Shown here: positions 7,187 to 14,402 of the stretch, in pieces
How positions within the stretch are numbered: the first letter of the stretch is position 1
Layout: the number at the start of each line of letters is the position of its first letter
Source of the DNA: Bacillota bacterium
GTDB lineage: Bacteria > Bacillota > Clostridia > Lachnospirales > Lachnospiraceae
NCBI GenBank assembly: GCA_023458855.1
Contig: JAEWWQ010000228.1
Span: 1 to 17,776, forward strand
Direction: 5' to 3'
Length of the DNA stretch: 17,776 bases
The notes under the pieces: model-generated
The model's input: only the letters and a program-made list of their open reading frames with translations
Databases searched by the model: none
Told to the model about the DNA's origin: nothing
Translations under genes and position numbers: made by a program

Positions 7187-9430
7187 GTGGAAACATTGAA
7201 AGGATATATAGAACACATCATATATCGTAATGGAGATAACGGATACACCGTATTTAACATGGTAAGTGATGGGGAAGAGATCACCTGTGTAGGGGCATTG
7301 GAGTCGGCAGATTTGGGAGAAACAATCAAAGCTTTTGGAGATTTTACCGAGCATGCTTTATATGGCAGTCAGTTCAAGATAAATTCGTATGAGATAATTT
7401 CAGCAGAAGATGTGGTCAGCATGGAGCGTTATCTGGGTTCTGGTGCGAGTAAGGGAGTAGGAACCGCACTTGCAGCCAGAATTATAAAAAAATTTAAGCA
7501 GGATACTTTCCGGATTATTGAGGAAGAACCGGAAAGACTTGTGGAGATTAAGGGAATCAGTGAGCGTAAAGCACGTGAGATTGCATTGCAGATGGAAGAA
7601 AAAAAAGAAATGCGGGAAGCAATGATTTTTCTACAGAAATACGGAATTTCAAACACGCTTGCAATTAAAATATATGATAAATACGGTATGAAATTGTATA
7701 AGGTCATGAAAGAAAATCCATATACTCTTGCGGAAGACATAGCCGGCATCGGTTTTCGTATTGCTGATGAGATCGCCAGTAAGATTGGTATCCATACAGA
7801 TTCTGATTATCGCATCCGCAGCGGCATCTTGTACATATTACTGCAGGCAACAGCAGAGGGACATCTTTATCTGCCGGAGGATATGCTATTGATGCGAACA
7901 GCACAGTTACTTGGTCTGAGTGCGGAACAGATCAGTCCGCAGATGGCAAATCTAATGATGGATAAGAAAATAATCATAAAAAAAACAGAAAACAAGAATA
8001 GAATATACGCATCTGTAAATTACTATGCAGAATTGAGCTGTGCAAGAATGATACATGATTTGAACGTTTCTGTGGAAGCAACAAGGCAATTACTGCCTTC
8101 AGAAGAAGAGGAGATCATCAAAAAGATTGAGAACCTTGAGCAGAAGTTACAGTTGCATCTGGATGAACTTCAAAAGAAGGCAGTGCTGGAAAGTATTCGC
8201 AATGGAATATTTATTTTATCTGGAGGACCGGGAACCGGAAAAACAACTACCATAAATATGATAATCCAGTATTTTGAAGCGGAGGGAATGGACATTTTTC
8301 TGGCGGCACCTACCGGCAGAGCAGCAAAAAGAATGACAGAAGCAACAGGCTTCGAAGCAAAAACAATCCACAGGCTTTTGGAACTGAATGGTGCGGTAAT
8401 GGAGGAAGACAGAGGGAATGCTTCCTTTGAGCGGAACGAAGAAAATCCGATTGAGGCAGATGTCGTTATCATTGATGAAATGTCCATGGTCGATACTTTT
8501 CTATTTCAATCACTATTAAAAGCAATCTGTGTGGGGACCAGACTAATTATGGTGGGAGATGTCCATCAATTGCCTTCGGTCGGACCTGGACAGGTATTAC
8601 GTGACCTGATTAACAGCAGGATGATACCTGTTGTTATTTTGGAGAAAATATTCAGACAAGCCGAAGAAAGTGATATTGTGGTAAATGCGCATAGGATTAA
8701 TGAAGGAAAACAAATATCGCTTGATAATAAGAGCAAAGATTTTTTCTTCCTGGAAAGAAATGATGTAAATGTGATCTATAAACATATGATTCAATTAATT
8801 AGTGATAAACTTCCCCGGTATGTAAATGCGGCACCGTATGACATCCAGGTCCTGACACCAATGCGGAAAGGGAATCTGGGCGTCGAAGTATTGAATCAGA
8901 TCCTGCAGCAATATCTGAATCCGGAAGCGAAAGAGAAAAAAGAGCATTACAATGGAGAAGTATTATTCCGGGAAGGGGATAAAGTAATGCAGATAAAAAA
9001 CAACTATCAACTGGAATGGGAAATTGTAAGTAAATATGGAATTCCCGTGGATAAGGGGGTAGGGGTATTTAATGGTGATATGGGTATCATAAGTGAAATC
9101 AACGATTATGCACAGAATATAGTGGTGGAGTTCGACGAGCATAAGAAAATCATATATCCGTTCACGAGCCTGGATGAGCTGGAACTTGCCTATGCGATTA
9201 CGATTCACAAATCACAGGGAAGTGAATATCCTGCGGTGGTCATGCCGATATTGTCAGGTCCCAGCCTGCTGTTTAACAGAAATTTGTTATATACAGGAAT
9301 TACCAGAGCAAAAAAGTGCGTTACTATACTGGGAAGCAGTCAGATGGTAGACACCATGATTGCAAATGAAAATGAACAAAAACGATATACCAGCTTATGC
9401 GACAGAATACAGGAAGTAGGGAAATGTTAA
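7187..9430 (+). CDS. recD2: RecD2-type ATP-dependent DNA helicase (GTG start)
   Basis: RecD2 is a superfamily 1B 5'-3' DNA helicase that works without RecBC. In Gram-positive bacteria it supports replication-fork progress and repair. The protein has 747 residues, in the normal range. An N-terminal OB-like segment (1-70) is followed by helix-hairpin-helix stretches (GSGASKGVGTALAARI, IKGISERKAREI, IAGIGFRIADEI). The motor then shows Walker A GGPGTGKT (346-353), Walker B IIDEMS with D430/E431, motif III GDVHQLPSVG (457-466), TIHKSQGSEYP from 672 and YTGITRAK near the C-terminus. The start is GTG at 7187, with GGATAGGGA (7172-7180) just upstream and conserved-looking sequence from the first residues. 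It probably heads a unit with comF and yvyF. A weak -10 (TATAAA, 7147-7152) lies upstream without a convincing -35. Confidence 0.95.
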   Translation: METLKGYIEHIIYRNGDNGYTVFNMVSDGEEITCVGALESADLGETIKAFGDFTEHALYGSQFKINSYEIISAEDVVSMERYLGSGASKGVGTALAARIIKKFKQDTFRIIEEEPERLVEIKGISERKAREIALQMEEKKEMREAMIFLQKYGISNTLAIKIYDKYGMKLYKVMKENPYTLAEDIAGIGFRIADEIASKIGIHTDSDYRIRSGILYILLQATAEGHLYLPEDMLLMRTAQLLGLSAEQISPQMANLMMDKKIIIKKTENKNRIYASVNYYAELSCARMIHDLNVSVEATRQLLPSEEEEIIKKIENLEQKLQLHLDELQKKAVLESIRNGIFILSGGPGTGKTTTINMIIQYFEAEGMDIFLAAPTGRAAKRMTEATGFEAKTIHRLLELNGAVMEEDRGNASFERNEENPIEADVVIIDEMSMVDTFLFQSLLKAICVGTRLIMVGDVHQLPSVGPGQVLRDLINSRMIPVVILEKIFRQAEESDIVVNAHRINEGKQISLDNKSKDFFFLERNDVNVIYKHMIQLISDKLPRYVNAAPYDIQVLTPMRKGNLGVEVLNQILQQYLNPEAKEKKEHYNGEVLFREGDKVMQIKNNYQLEWEIVSKYGIPVDKGVGVFNGDMGIISEINDYAQNIVVEFDEHKKIIYPFTSLDELELAYAITIHKSQGSEYPAVVMPILSGPSLLFNRNLLYTGITRAKKCVTILGSSQMVDTMIANENEQKRYTSLCDRIQEVGKC

Positions 9431-10176
9431 TTTATAATATTTATAAATTCCTAAGAAAAAATAAATATAGAATCTATAGAATTATGTTAGAGTTAGTATT
9501 TCCGAGACGCTGCCCCGTATGTGATAAAATAGTGTATCCCTTCGGAGAACAGATATGTCCCTTGTGCAGACATAAGATACGTTATATCAGGGAACCAAGA
9601 TGTAAGCAATGCGGAAAAGGTTTGCTGTCAGAAGAAAAGGAATATTGTTTTGACTGCACTACAATAACACATGCCTATCAGAGCGGCCTGGCATTGTACG
9701 AGTATGCGTCAGTGAAGTCTTCTATTTATCGCTTTAAATATCAGGGAAGATGTGAATATGCAGATTTCTATGGGACTGATATTGCCCGGAAACTGGGCAA
9801 TGAGATAAAAAAATGGAATCCGGATATGCTGGTGCCGGTGCCGATCCATAATTCGAAAAGAAAGGTACGCGGCTACAATCAGGCAGAACTGATAGCAGAT
9901 GTTCTTGGAAAAGAGTTGTCTATTCCTGTTAATAAAAAGTGTATACAGCGTTGTAAAAAGACAACTCCGCAAAAAGAATTAGATGATAAGGGAAGACGAA
10001 ATAATTTGAAAAAGGCTTTTAAAATTTGCCAAAATGATGTAAAATTAAAGTCAATTATAATCATTGATGACATTTATACAACAGGAAGTACGATTGACGC
10101 GATAGCAAAGGAATTTCATAAAAAAAGTGAGTGCGAAATATATTATATTGCACTTTCCATAGGAAAAGGATTTTAA
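9424..10176 (+). CDS. comF: ComF family protein (zinc-ribbon phosphoribosyltransferase-like)
   Basis: ComF/ComFC proteins are needed for efficient natural transformation in Bacillus and other competent bacteria. They carry a phosphoribosyltransferase fold. This 250-residue copy has four CxxC pairs near the N-terminus (C30/C33, C45/C48, C60/C63, C75/C78), which probably bind zinc. A central VPVPIHNSKRKVRGYNQAEL region follows, and then the PRPP-binding loop IIIIDDIYTTGST (211-223). I chose ATG 9424 because AGGAAG (9411-9416) sits seven bases before it. An in-frame ATG at 9397 would add nine residues but lacks a good site. The chosen start overlaps the recD2 stop by seven bases, implying translational coupling. 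Competence itself is not shown by this gene alone, because the family is common in bacteria not known to be transformable. Confidence 0.92.
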   Translation: MLIYNIYKFLRKNKYRIYRIMLELVFPRRCPVCDKIVYPFGEQICPLCRHKIRYIREPRCKQCGKGLLSEEKEYCFDCTTITHAYQSGLALYEYASVKSSIYRFKYQGRCEYADFYGTDIARKLGNEIKKWNPDMLVPVPIHNSKRKVRGYNQAELIADVLGKELSIPVNKKCIQRCKKTTPQKELDDKGRRNNLKKAFKICQNDVKLKSIIIIDDIYTTGSTIDAIAKEFHKKSECEIYYIALSIGKGF

Positions 10177-10179
10177 TAC

Positions 10180-10194
10180 GCGACCCAGGGTCGC
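10180..10194. repeat. Perfect 15-base GC-rich palindrome between comF and yvyF
   Basis: GCGACCC, a single central A, then GGGTCGC: seven-base arms with no mismatch. It lies four bases after the comF stop and just before the yvyF ribosome site (GGGAG, 10199-10203). As RNA it would fold into a six-pair stem with a CAG loop. There is no T run, so it is not a standard terminator. It could be a protein-binding operator, an RNA element affecting yvyF translation, or one copy of a dispersed palindromic repeat. I see no second copy in this window. Confidence 0.6.
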
Positions 10195-10209
10195 AGATGG
10201 GAGCTAAAG

Positions 10210-10614
10210 ATGAATGTACGTAATTGTAGAAAATGTGGAAGAATTTTTAACTATGTTGTAGGTCCTGTGATTTGTCCGGTATGTAGAGATAAAGTTGAAG
10301 AAAAGTTTCAGGAAGTTAAAAAATTTGTGCAGGACAATACAAGTGTCGGTGTCTCTCAAATATCTAAAGAGTGCGATGTAGAAGTGCAGCAGATACAACA
10401 GTGGATTCGCGAGGAAAGGCTGGTATTTTCAGAGGACTCACCGATCGGGATAGAATGTGAATCCTGCGGAACCATGATTAAAACAGGACGTTTCTGTGAG
10501 AAGTGCAAGATAGAAATGACAAAAGCATTTAATCCGTCGGAAAGTAAAAGAGGAATTCTGCAGGCAGATAAAAAGCAATCAGAACGTGCCAAGATGAGAT
10601 ACTTAGACTATTAG
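10210..10614 (+). CDS. yvyF: YvyF-like flagellar-operon protein with zinc ribbons and HTH
   Basis: This 134-residue protein resembles the flagellar-operon family represented by Bacillus subtilis YvyF. It has two CxxC pairs at the N-terminus (C6/C9, C22/C25) and two more later (C83/C86, C96/C99), which suggests two zinc-binding knuckles. Between them lies a helix-turn-helix-like segment (VGVSQISKECDVEVQQIQQW, about 47-66), and the C-terminal tail is basic. In Bacillus the order is comFA-comFB-comFC-yvyF-flgM; here the comF-yvyF pair is kept but no flgM follows. The start at 10210 has GGGAG six bases upstream. The molecular role is not well defined. A regulatory or flagellar-expression function is inferred from the HTH and its context. 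Confidence 0.82.
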   Translation: MNVRNCRKCGRIFNYVVGPVICPVCRDKVEEKFQEVKKFVQDNTSVGVSQISKECDVEVQQIQQWIREERLVFSEDSPIGIECESCGTMIKTGRFCEKCKIEMTKAFNPSESKRGILQADKKQSERAKMRYLDY

Positions 10615-10641
10615 TTATAAGAGAAGGCAGGCTATCCGGAT

Positions 10642-10670
10642 TTTACTTCTTATATATTTTATGATATGAT
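10642..10670 (+). promoter_or_regulatory. Probable sigma-A promoter of the c-di-AMP/cell-wall operon
   Basis: TTTACT at 10642-10647, a 17-base spacer and TATGAT at 10665-10670, with TG at 10662-10663 placed as an extended -10. The start would fall near 10677, leaving a very short leader that contains the TAGGAG ribosome site (10683-10688) of the gene at 10694. This is the only good promoter I see before glmM, suggesting that the two membrane genes, cdaA, cdaR and glmM share one transcript. Confidence 0.55.
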
Positions 10671-10693
10671 GGAAAAGATGGTTAGGAGTATGT

Positions 10694-11089
10694 ATGTTAA
10701 ACGAAGATAGAATAATTTTGATGACCAGAATGGCATCCTATGAAGAAAATGAGGGAAAAAAAAGTGTTTCTATTGGAAGCTATTTCCGGGGAGATTATGT
10801 TGGGTTACAGGTAATTAAATCCGTAATTTATGCAACAATCGCTTTTGTGCTCATTATTATATTGGCAGTAGCCTATGATGTTGGCTCATTTATGCAGGAT
10901 ATTTATAAACTTGATCTGCTTCAGATTGGTAAAAATGTTCTTTTTGCATATTTGATAATGGTATCAGTGTATGCAGTCATTTCATACGTGATATATTTCT
11001 ACCGTTACAATAAGGCTAAGAAAAGTCTGAAGTGCTATTTTAATAATTTGAGAGAGCTTTCTTCATTTTATGAAGAAAACAGAAAATAG
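10694..11089 (+). CDS. Uncharacterised two-pass membrane protein
   Basis: I do not recognise a family. The 131-residue protein starts with a polar segment (MLNEDRIILMTRMASYEENE), then has two hydrophobic stretches likely to cross the membrane (about 41-62 and 82-104). It ends with a basic, Tyr/Asn-rich tail (YFYRYNKAKKSLKCYFNNLR). By the positive-inside rule both ends should face the cytoplasm. The ATG at 10694 follows TAGGAG by five bases. The nearby ATG at 10690 opens a frame that stops at once. The gene stands first in the probable operon that leads to cdaA and is 27 bases from the next membrane gene. Placement suggests a link with envelope growth or c-di-AMP signalling, but the sequence itself does not show this. 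It is a real gene by ribosome site, length and promoter position. Confidence 0.75.
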   Translation: MLNEDRIILMTRMASYEENEGKKSVSIGSYFRGDYVGLQVIKSVIYATIAFVLIIILAVAYDVGSFMQDIYKLDLLQIGKNVLFAYLIMVSVYAVISYVIYFYRYNKAKKSLKCYFNNLRELSSFYEENRK

Positions 11090-11116
11090 TGCAGGACTAC
11101 TGAAAGGATATTTAGA

Positions 11117-12163
11117 ATGACCAATTTACTTGTTTTAAAAGAACATCTCAAGAATTTTTACAGTAAGAATGAGGTTTATATTATTCCGGTCGTTAAGTTC
11201 TTGCTTGCATTCATCGCTTTGTTGTTCATTAATGGAAAACTGGGATATATGAGTAAGATAGACAGTATGGTGGTTGTGTTGGTCGTAGCATTGATGTGTT
11301 CTTTTTTACCGATGAATATGATAATTGTGGTATCAGCAGGATTCGTATTACTGCATTTATATGCATTGTCAATAGAATCAGCAGCTGTTACGGCAGTCTT
11401 ATTTTTATTGATGTTTCTGTTATATTTCAGATTTTCACCAAAAGATACCATAGTCGTGCTCATGACCCCTATTTGCTTCTTTCTGCAGATACCTTATATT
11501 ATCCCGATTGCGATGGGACTGGTTGCAACACCGACATCAGCAGTATCAGTGGGATGCGGTATTATCGTTTATTATCTGTTAGCACATATCAGTGCCGGTA
11601 CGAATACGTTAAATGCTACTGATGTAGAAGGAACAACACAGAAATTCCGCTATGTTATAGATGGAGTCATCAGCAATAAGACTATGCTGGTTACCATTCT
11701 GGCATTTGCAATTACTATTTTAGTTGTATACATGATCAGGAGAAAGAGCGTTGACCATTCATGGACGATTGGAATTATAGCGGGTGCAATAACCAATGTC
11801 ATTATTCTCTTACTGGGCGATCTGATATTTGATACCAAAATTTCAATTGCAGGAACCGTGGTTGGCACTATTCTGTCAATAGGAATTGCAAAAATTATCG
11901 AATTTTTCTTATTTAATGTGGACTATACCAGAACAGAACTGGTTCAGTTCGAAGATGATGAGTATTACTATTATGTAAAAGCAGTACCCAAGATTACGGT
12001 TTCCACACCGGAGAAAAAAGTGAAGAAAATCAATCCGAATCCGCATAGAGCACAAAAAGATATCAGGTCGGCAGGAACCAGAACAAATGAACAGGCACAT
12101 TCATCTAAAATTGTGAGAACAACAGCAGGAAGGCAGGAAGCGGCGCCAACGATTACAAAATAA
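11117..12163 (+). CDS. Uncharacterised polytopic membrane protein upstream of cdaA
   Basis: This is a 348-residue protein with about nine hydrophobic segments between residues 20 and 267 (for example 20-39, 50-66, 68-86, 90-105, 142-158, 189-207, 217-235, 244-266). An acidic/tyrosine patch (ELVQFEDDEYYYYVKAVPKI, about 274-293) and a basic, probably disordered cytoplasmic tail of about 55 residues follow. I see no transporter signature, Walker motif or catalytic motif, so I cannot name a family. It starts at 11117 behind AAAGGA (11103-11108) and ends 22 bases before cdaA, so co-transcription is very likely. Possible roles are a partner or sensor for the membrane cyclase CdaA, or an unrelated envelope protein; both are inference. 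Confidence 0.85.
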   Translation: MTNLLVLKEHLKNFYSKNEVYIIPVVKFLLAFIALLFINGKLGYMSKIDSMVVVLVVALMCSFLPMNMIIVVSAGFVLLHLYALSIESAAVTAVLFLLMFLLYFRFSPKDTIVVLMTPICFFLQIPYIIPIAMGLVATPTSAVSVGCGIIVYYLLAHISAGTNTLNATDVEGTTQKFRYVIDGVISNKTMLVTILAFAITILVVYMIRRKSVDHSWTIGIIAGAITNVIILLLGDLIFDTKISIAGTVVGTILSIGIAKIIEFFLFNVDYTRTELVQFEDDEYYYYVKAVPKITVSTPEKKVKKINPNPHRAQKDIRSAGTRTNEQAHSSKIVRTTAGRQEAAPTITK

Positions 12164-12185
12164 TTGATGTTAGGATGAAGAATAT

Positions 12186-13064
12186 ATGGAGCAAATAAAG
12201 GAGTTCGTTAGTAAGTATATGACTTCTCTTCACATGCCTAGTGTAAGATGGGAAGATATAGCAGAGATTGTTATTATCTCTTTCTTAGTGTACCAGATTA
12301 TGCTGTGGATAAAAAACACCAGAGCATGGTCACTGCTAAAGGGCGTATGCGTTATCATGGTGTTTATTTTAATTGCGGCTATATTCAGGATGACTACGAT
12401 TCTATGGATTGTAGAAAATGTATTAAGTCTTGCAGTTATGGCTATTATTGTAGTATTGCAGCCGGAACTAAGGCGGGCATTGGAATCACTGGGGCAGAAG
12501 AACATTATAGCTACGATTTTACCGTTTGATACGAATAAAAATATGTCTGGAAGATTTACAGACAGAACTGTGAACGAGATTGTAAAAGCAAGCTTCGAAA
12601 TGGGAAAAGTCAAGACGGGGGCACTTATCGTTATCGAGCAGGATACACCCCTGGCAGAATATGAAAGAACGGGGATTCAGGTGGATGGAATTATATCCAG
12701 CCAGCTATTGATTAATATTTTTGAACATAATACACCGCTGCATGACGGAGCGGTAATCATAAAAGGAGACCGGGTTACATCTGCAACATGTTATCTGCCA
12801 TTATCAGATAATATGGAATTGAGCAAAGAACTGGGAACCAGGCACCGTGCTGCTGTTGGCATATCGGAGACAACAGATTCACTGACTGTAATTGTCTCAG
12901 AGGAGACAGGTAAAGTAAGCATTGCGTATGGCGGTAAGCTGTATCGTAATATAAATGCGGAAACATTAAAAATGAAACTGACAGAACTTCAAAATAAAGC
13001 AGGAGATGAAAAGAAGTATAAATTGTGGAAGGGAAGGTCTAAGAATGAAAAAGAAATTGACTAA
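12186..13064 (+). CDS. cdaA: Diadenylate cyclase CdaA (c-di-AMP synthase)
   Basis: CdaA condenses two ATP molecules into cyclic di-AMP, a messenger controlling potassium and osmolyte transport and cell-wall balance. The 292-residue protein has three N-terminal membrane segments (about 26-43, 49-68 and 72-92), then a coiled linker and the DisA_N catalytic domain. Both active-site motifs are intact: DGA in NTPLHDGAVI (187-189) and RHR in GTRHRAAVG (219-221). The length is slightly above the usual 270-280 because of a charged C-terminal tail. The ATG at 12186 has AGGA (12172-12175) ten bases before it. The 3' end overlaps cdaR by 20 bases. The neighbouring cdaR and glmM are its known regulators in other Firmicutes, so the conserved control module is complete. 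Confidence 0.96.
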   Translation: MEQIKEFVSKYMTSLHMPSVRWEDIAEIVIISFLVYQIMLWIKNTRAWSLLKGVCVIMVFILIAAIFRMTTILWIVENVLSLAVMAIIVVLQPELRRALESLGQKNIIATILPFDTNKNMSGRFTDRTVNEIVKASFEMGKVKTGALIVIEQDTPLAEYERTGIQVDGIISSQLLINIFEHNTPLHDGAVIIKGDRVTSATCYLPLSDNMELSKELGTRHRAAVGISETTDSLTVIVSEETGKVSIAYGGKLYRNINAETLKMKLTELQNKAGDEKKYKLWKGRSKNEKEID

Positions 13065-14364
13065 AAATTTGGGCCTTAAAATTTTAGCAGTTTTATTTTC
13101 CACGATTTTATGGCTTATTGTAGTAAATATTAATGATCCTGTCACATCAGTCCAATTTTACGGAATCCCGGTGGAGATTACGAACGAAGAGTCGATAACC
13201 AGCCAGGGAAAAGTATATGAGGTATTAGATGGAACAGACACGATTGACGTTGTTGTAAAAGCCAAACGTACCATTGTAGATTCTCTGAGCCGGGACAATA
13301 TTAAGGCGACAGCTGATATGGAGGAACTGACATTAATGGATACAGTTGCCATTCAGTTATCTTCAAATAGATACAATGACAAATTAGAAAGTATAACTTC
13401 TACGACAGACAGTCTTAAGGTGAGCATTGAAAATATGCAGAAAGCGCAGCTGGTGGTAAGCTGTGAAACAGTTGGGGAACCAGAGAGCGGCTACATGATT
13501 GGGAATATTACCACAGATCAGAACCTGGTGAGGATTTCAGGTCCGGAATCTGCTATTTCTAAGGTAAGTAAAGCAGTAGCGAGCATTAATGTAGCAGGTA
13601 TGACGTCAGACATCAGCACAACAGCAGAACTGAAGTTGTATGATGAAGCAGGAAATCTTGTTGATATGGATGGTATCACGACTAATATATCATCCGTTAA
13701 TGTCAATGTAGAGATTTTGGCTAAGGCCACAGTACCGCTGACCTATACTACGGTGGGTGTGCCGGCAACCGGATACCTTGTATCGGGCGATATAACAAGT
13801 ACACCGGGAACGGTGGCGATTGCAGGTAAAAAATCAGTAATTGATGCCATTACCTCAGTTGAGATTACCGATATTAATGTTACAGGTCAAAGCAGTAATA
13901 TGACTACCATAGTAAATATAAAAGATTATCTTCCGAGCGGCGTAAGTTATGTAGGTAAATCTAGTGATGCCAATATAACAGTTCAGGTGGGTATTGAAAA
14001 AGAAATGACATCTACTTTTAATGTGCCAGGTAAGAATATTACATTAACGAATGTGCCGGCGGGAATGAAGGGAACGATATCGGGTCTGGATGATACGGTG
14101 GAGATTCAGATAACCGGTCTTGCCGATATCGTAGGTACACTTAACGAGAATACTTTGATCGGCGTAATAGATATCAATCAGATGCAGACATTACTGGGCG
14201 TCACGGCAATTGAAGAGGGAAGCTACAACACTGATGTTGCATTCCAGATACCGGAAGGCGCGCAGGTGGTAACGCCGGTGACAGTAGAAGTCACACTTGA
14301 GGAAAAGGAAACGGCAAAGACTTCTTCTGACAATAGTGTGAGTAATAACGCAGTAAACGACTAA
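13045..14364 (+). CDS. cdaR: CdaR, YbbR-domain regulator of CdaA
   Basis: CdaR is a membrane-anchored extracytoplasmic protein that binds CdaA and modulates c-di-AMP production. With the start at 13045 it has 439 residues. A basic head (MKKKLTKNLGLK) leads into a single membrane anchor (about 12-29), and roughly four YbbR-type beta-rich repeats follow (about 35-130, 133-225, 228-318, 320-418). The tail is Ser/Asn-rich. I prefer 13045 over the in-frame ATG at 13006 because AAGG (13034-13037) is well spaced from it and the typical YbbR N-terminus begins there; the longer form would add 13 charged residues. The gene overlaps cdaA by 20 bases, a sign of translational coupling and matched expression. 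glmM follows 38 bases later. Confidence 0.92.
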   Translation: MKKKLTKNLGLKILAVLFSTILWLIVVNINDPVTSVQFYGIPVEITNEESITSQGKVYEVLDGTDTIDVVVKAKRTIVDSLSRDNIKATADMEELTLMDTVAIQLSSNRYNDKLESITSTTDSLKVSIENMQKAQLVVSCETVGEPESGYMIGNITTDQNLVRISGPESAISKVSKAVASINVAGMTSDISTTAELKLYDEAGNLVDMDGITTNISSVNVNVEILAKATVPLTYTTVGVPATGYLVSGDITSTPGTVAIAGKKSVIDAITSVEITDINVTGQSSNMTTIVNIKDYLPSGVSYVGKSSDANITVQVGIEKEMTSTFNVPGKNITLTNVPAGMKGTISGLDDTVEIQITGLADIVGTLNENTLIGVIDINQMQTLLGVTAIEEGSYNTDVAFQIPEGAQVVTPVTVEVTLEEKETAKTSSDNSVSNNAVND

Positions 14365-14402
14365 TAGAGAATAAGAAAAAATAGAGTTGTTGGAGGAATA
14401 GA

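Noticed and set aside
9225..9251. Second sigma-D-like site (GCCGATAT at 9244-9251) inside recD2, upstream of comF-yvyF
   Set aside because: The -35 region at the right distance is AATA, a poor match, and the octamer is explained by codons in the conserved RecD2 motor domain.
10616..10654. Inverted repeat TATAAG/AAG against CTTCTTATA after yvyF as a terminator
   Set aside because: The stem is AT-rich with a two-base bulge and a loop of about 19 bases, and it overlaps the better-supported promoter at 10642-10670.
12248..12529. Frame of 93 codons on the plus strand inside cdaA
   Set aside because: It is out of frame within the conserved CdaA membrane and linker region, with no ribosome site or recognisable domain.
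14122..14129. GCCGATAT inside cdaR, and another at 577-584 inside uvrB
   Set aside because: Both are Ala-Asp-Ile/Met codons in coding sequence. At 14122 no TAAA-like -35 lies 14-16 bases upstream, and neither site is followed by a suitable gene.
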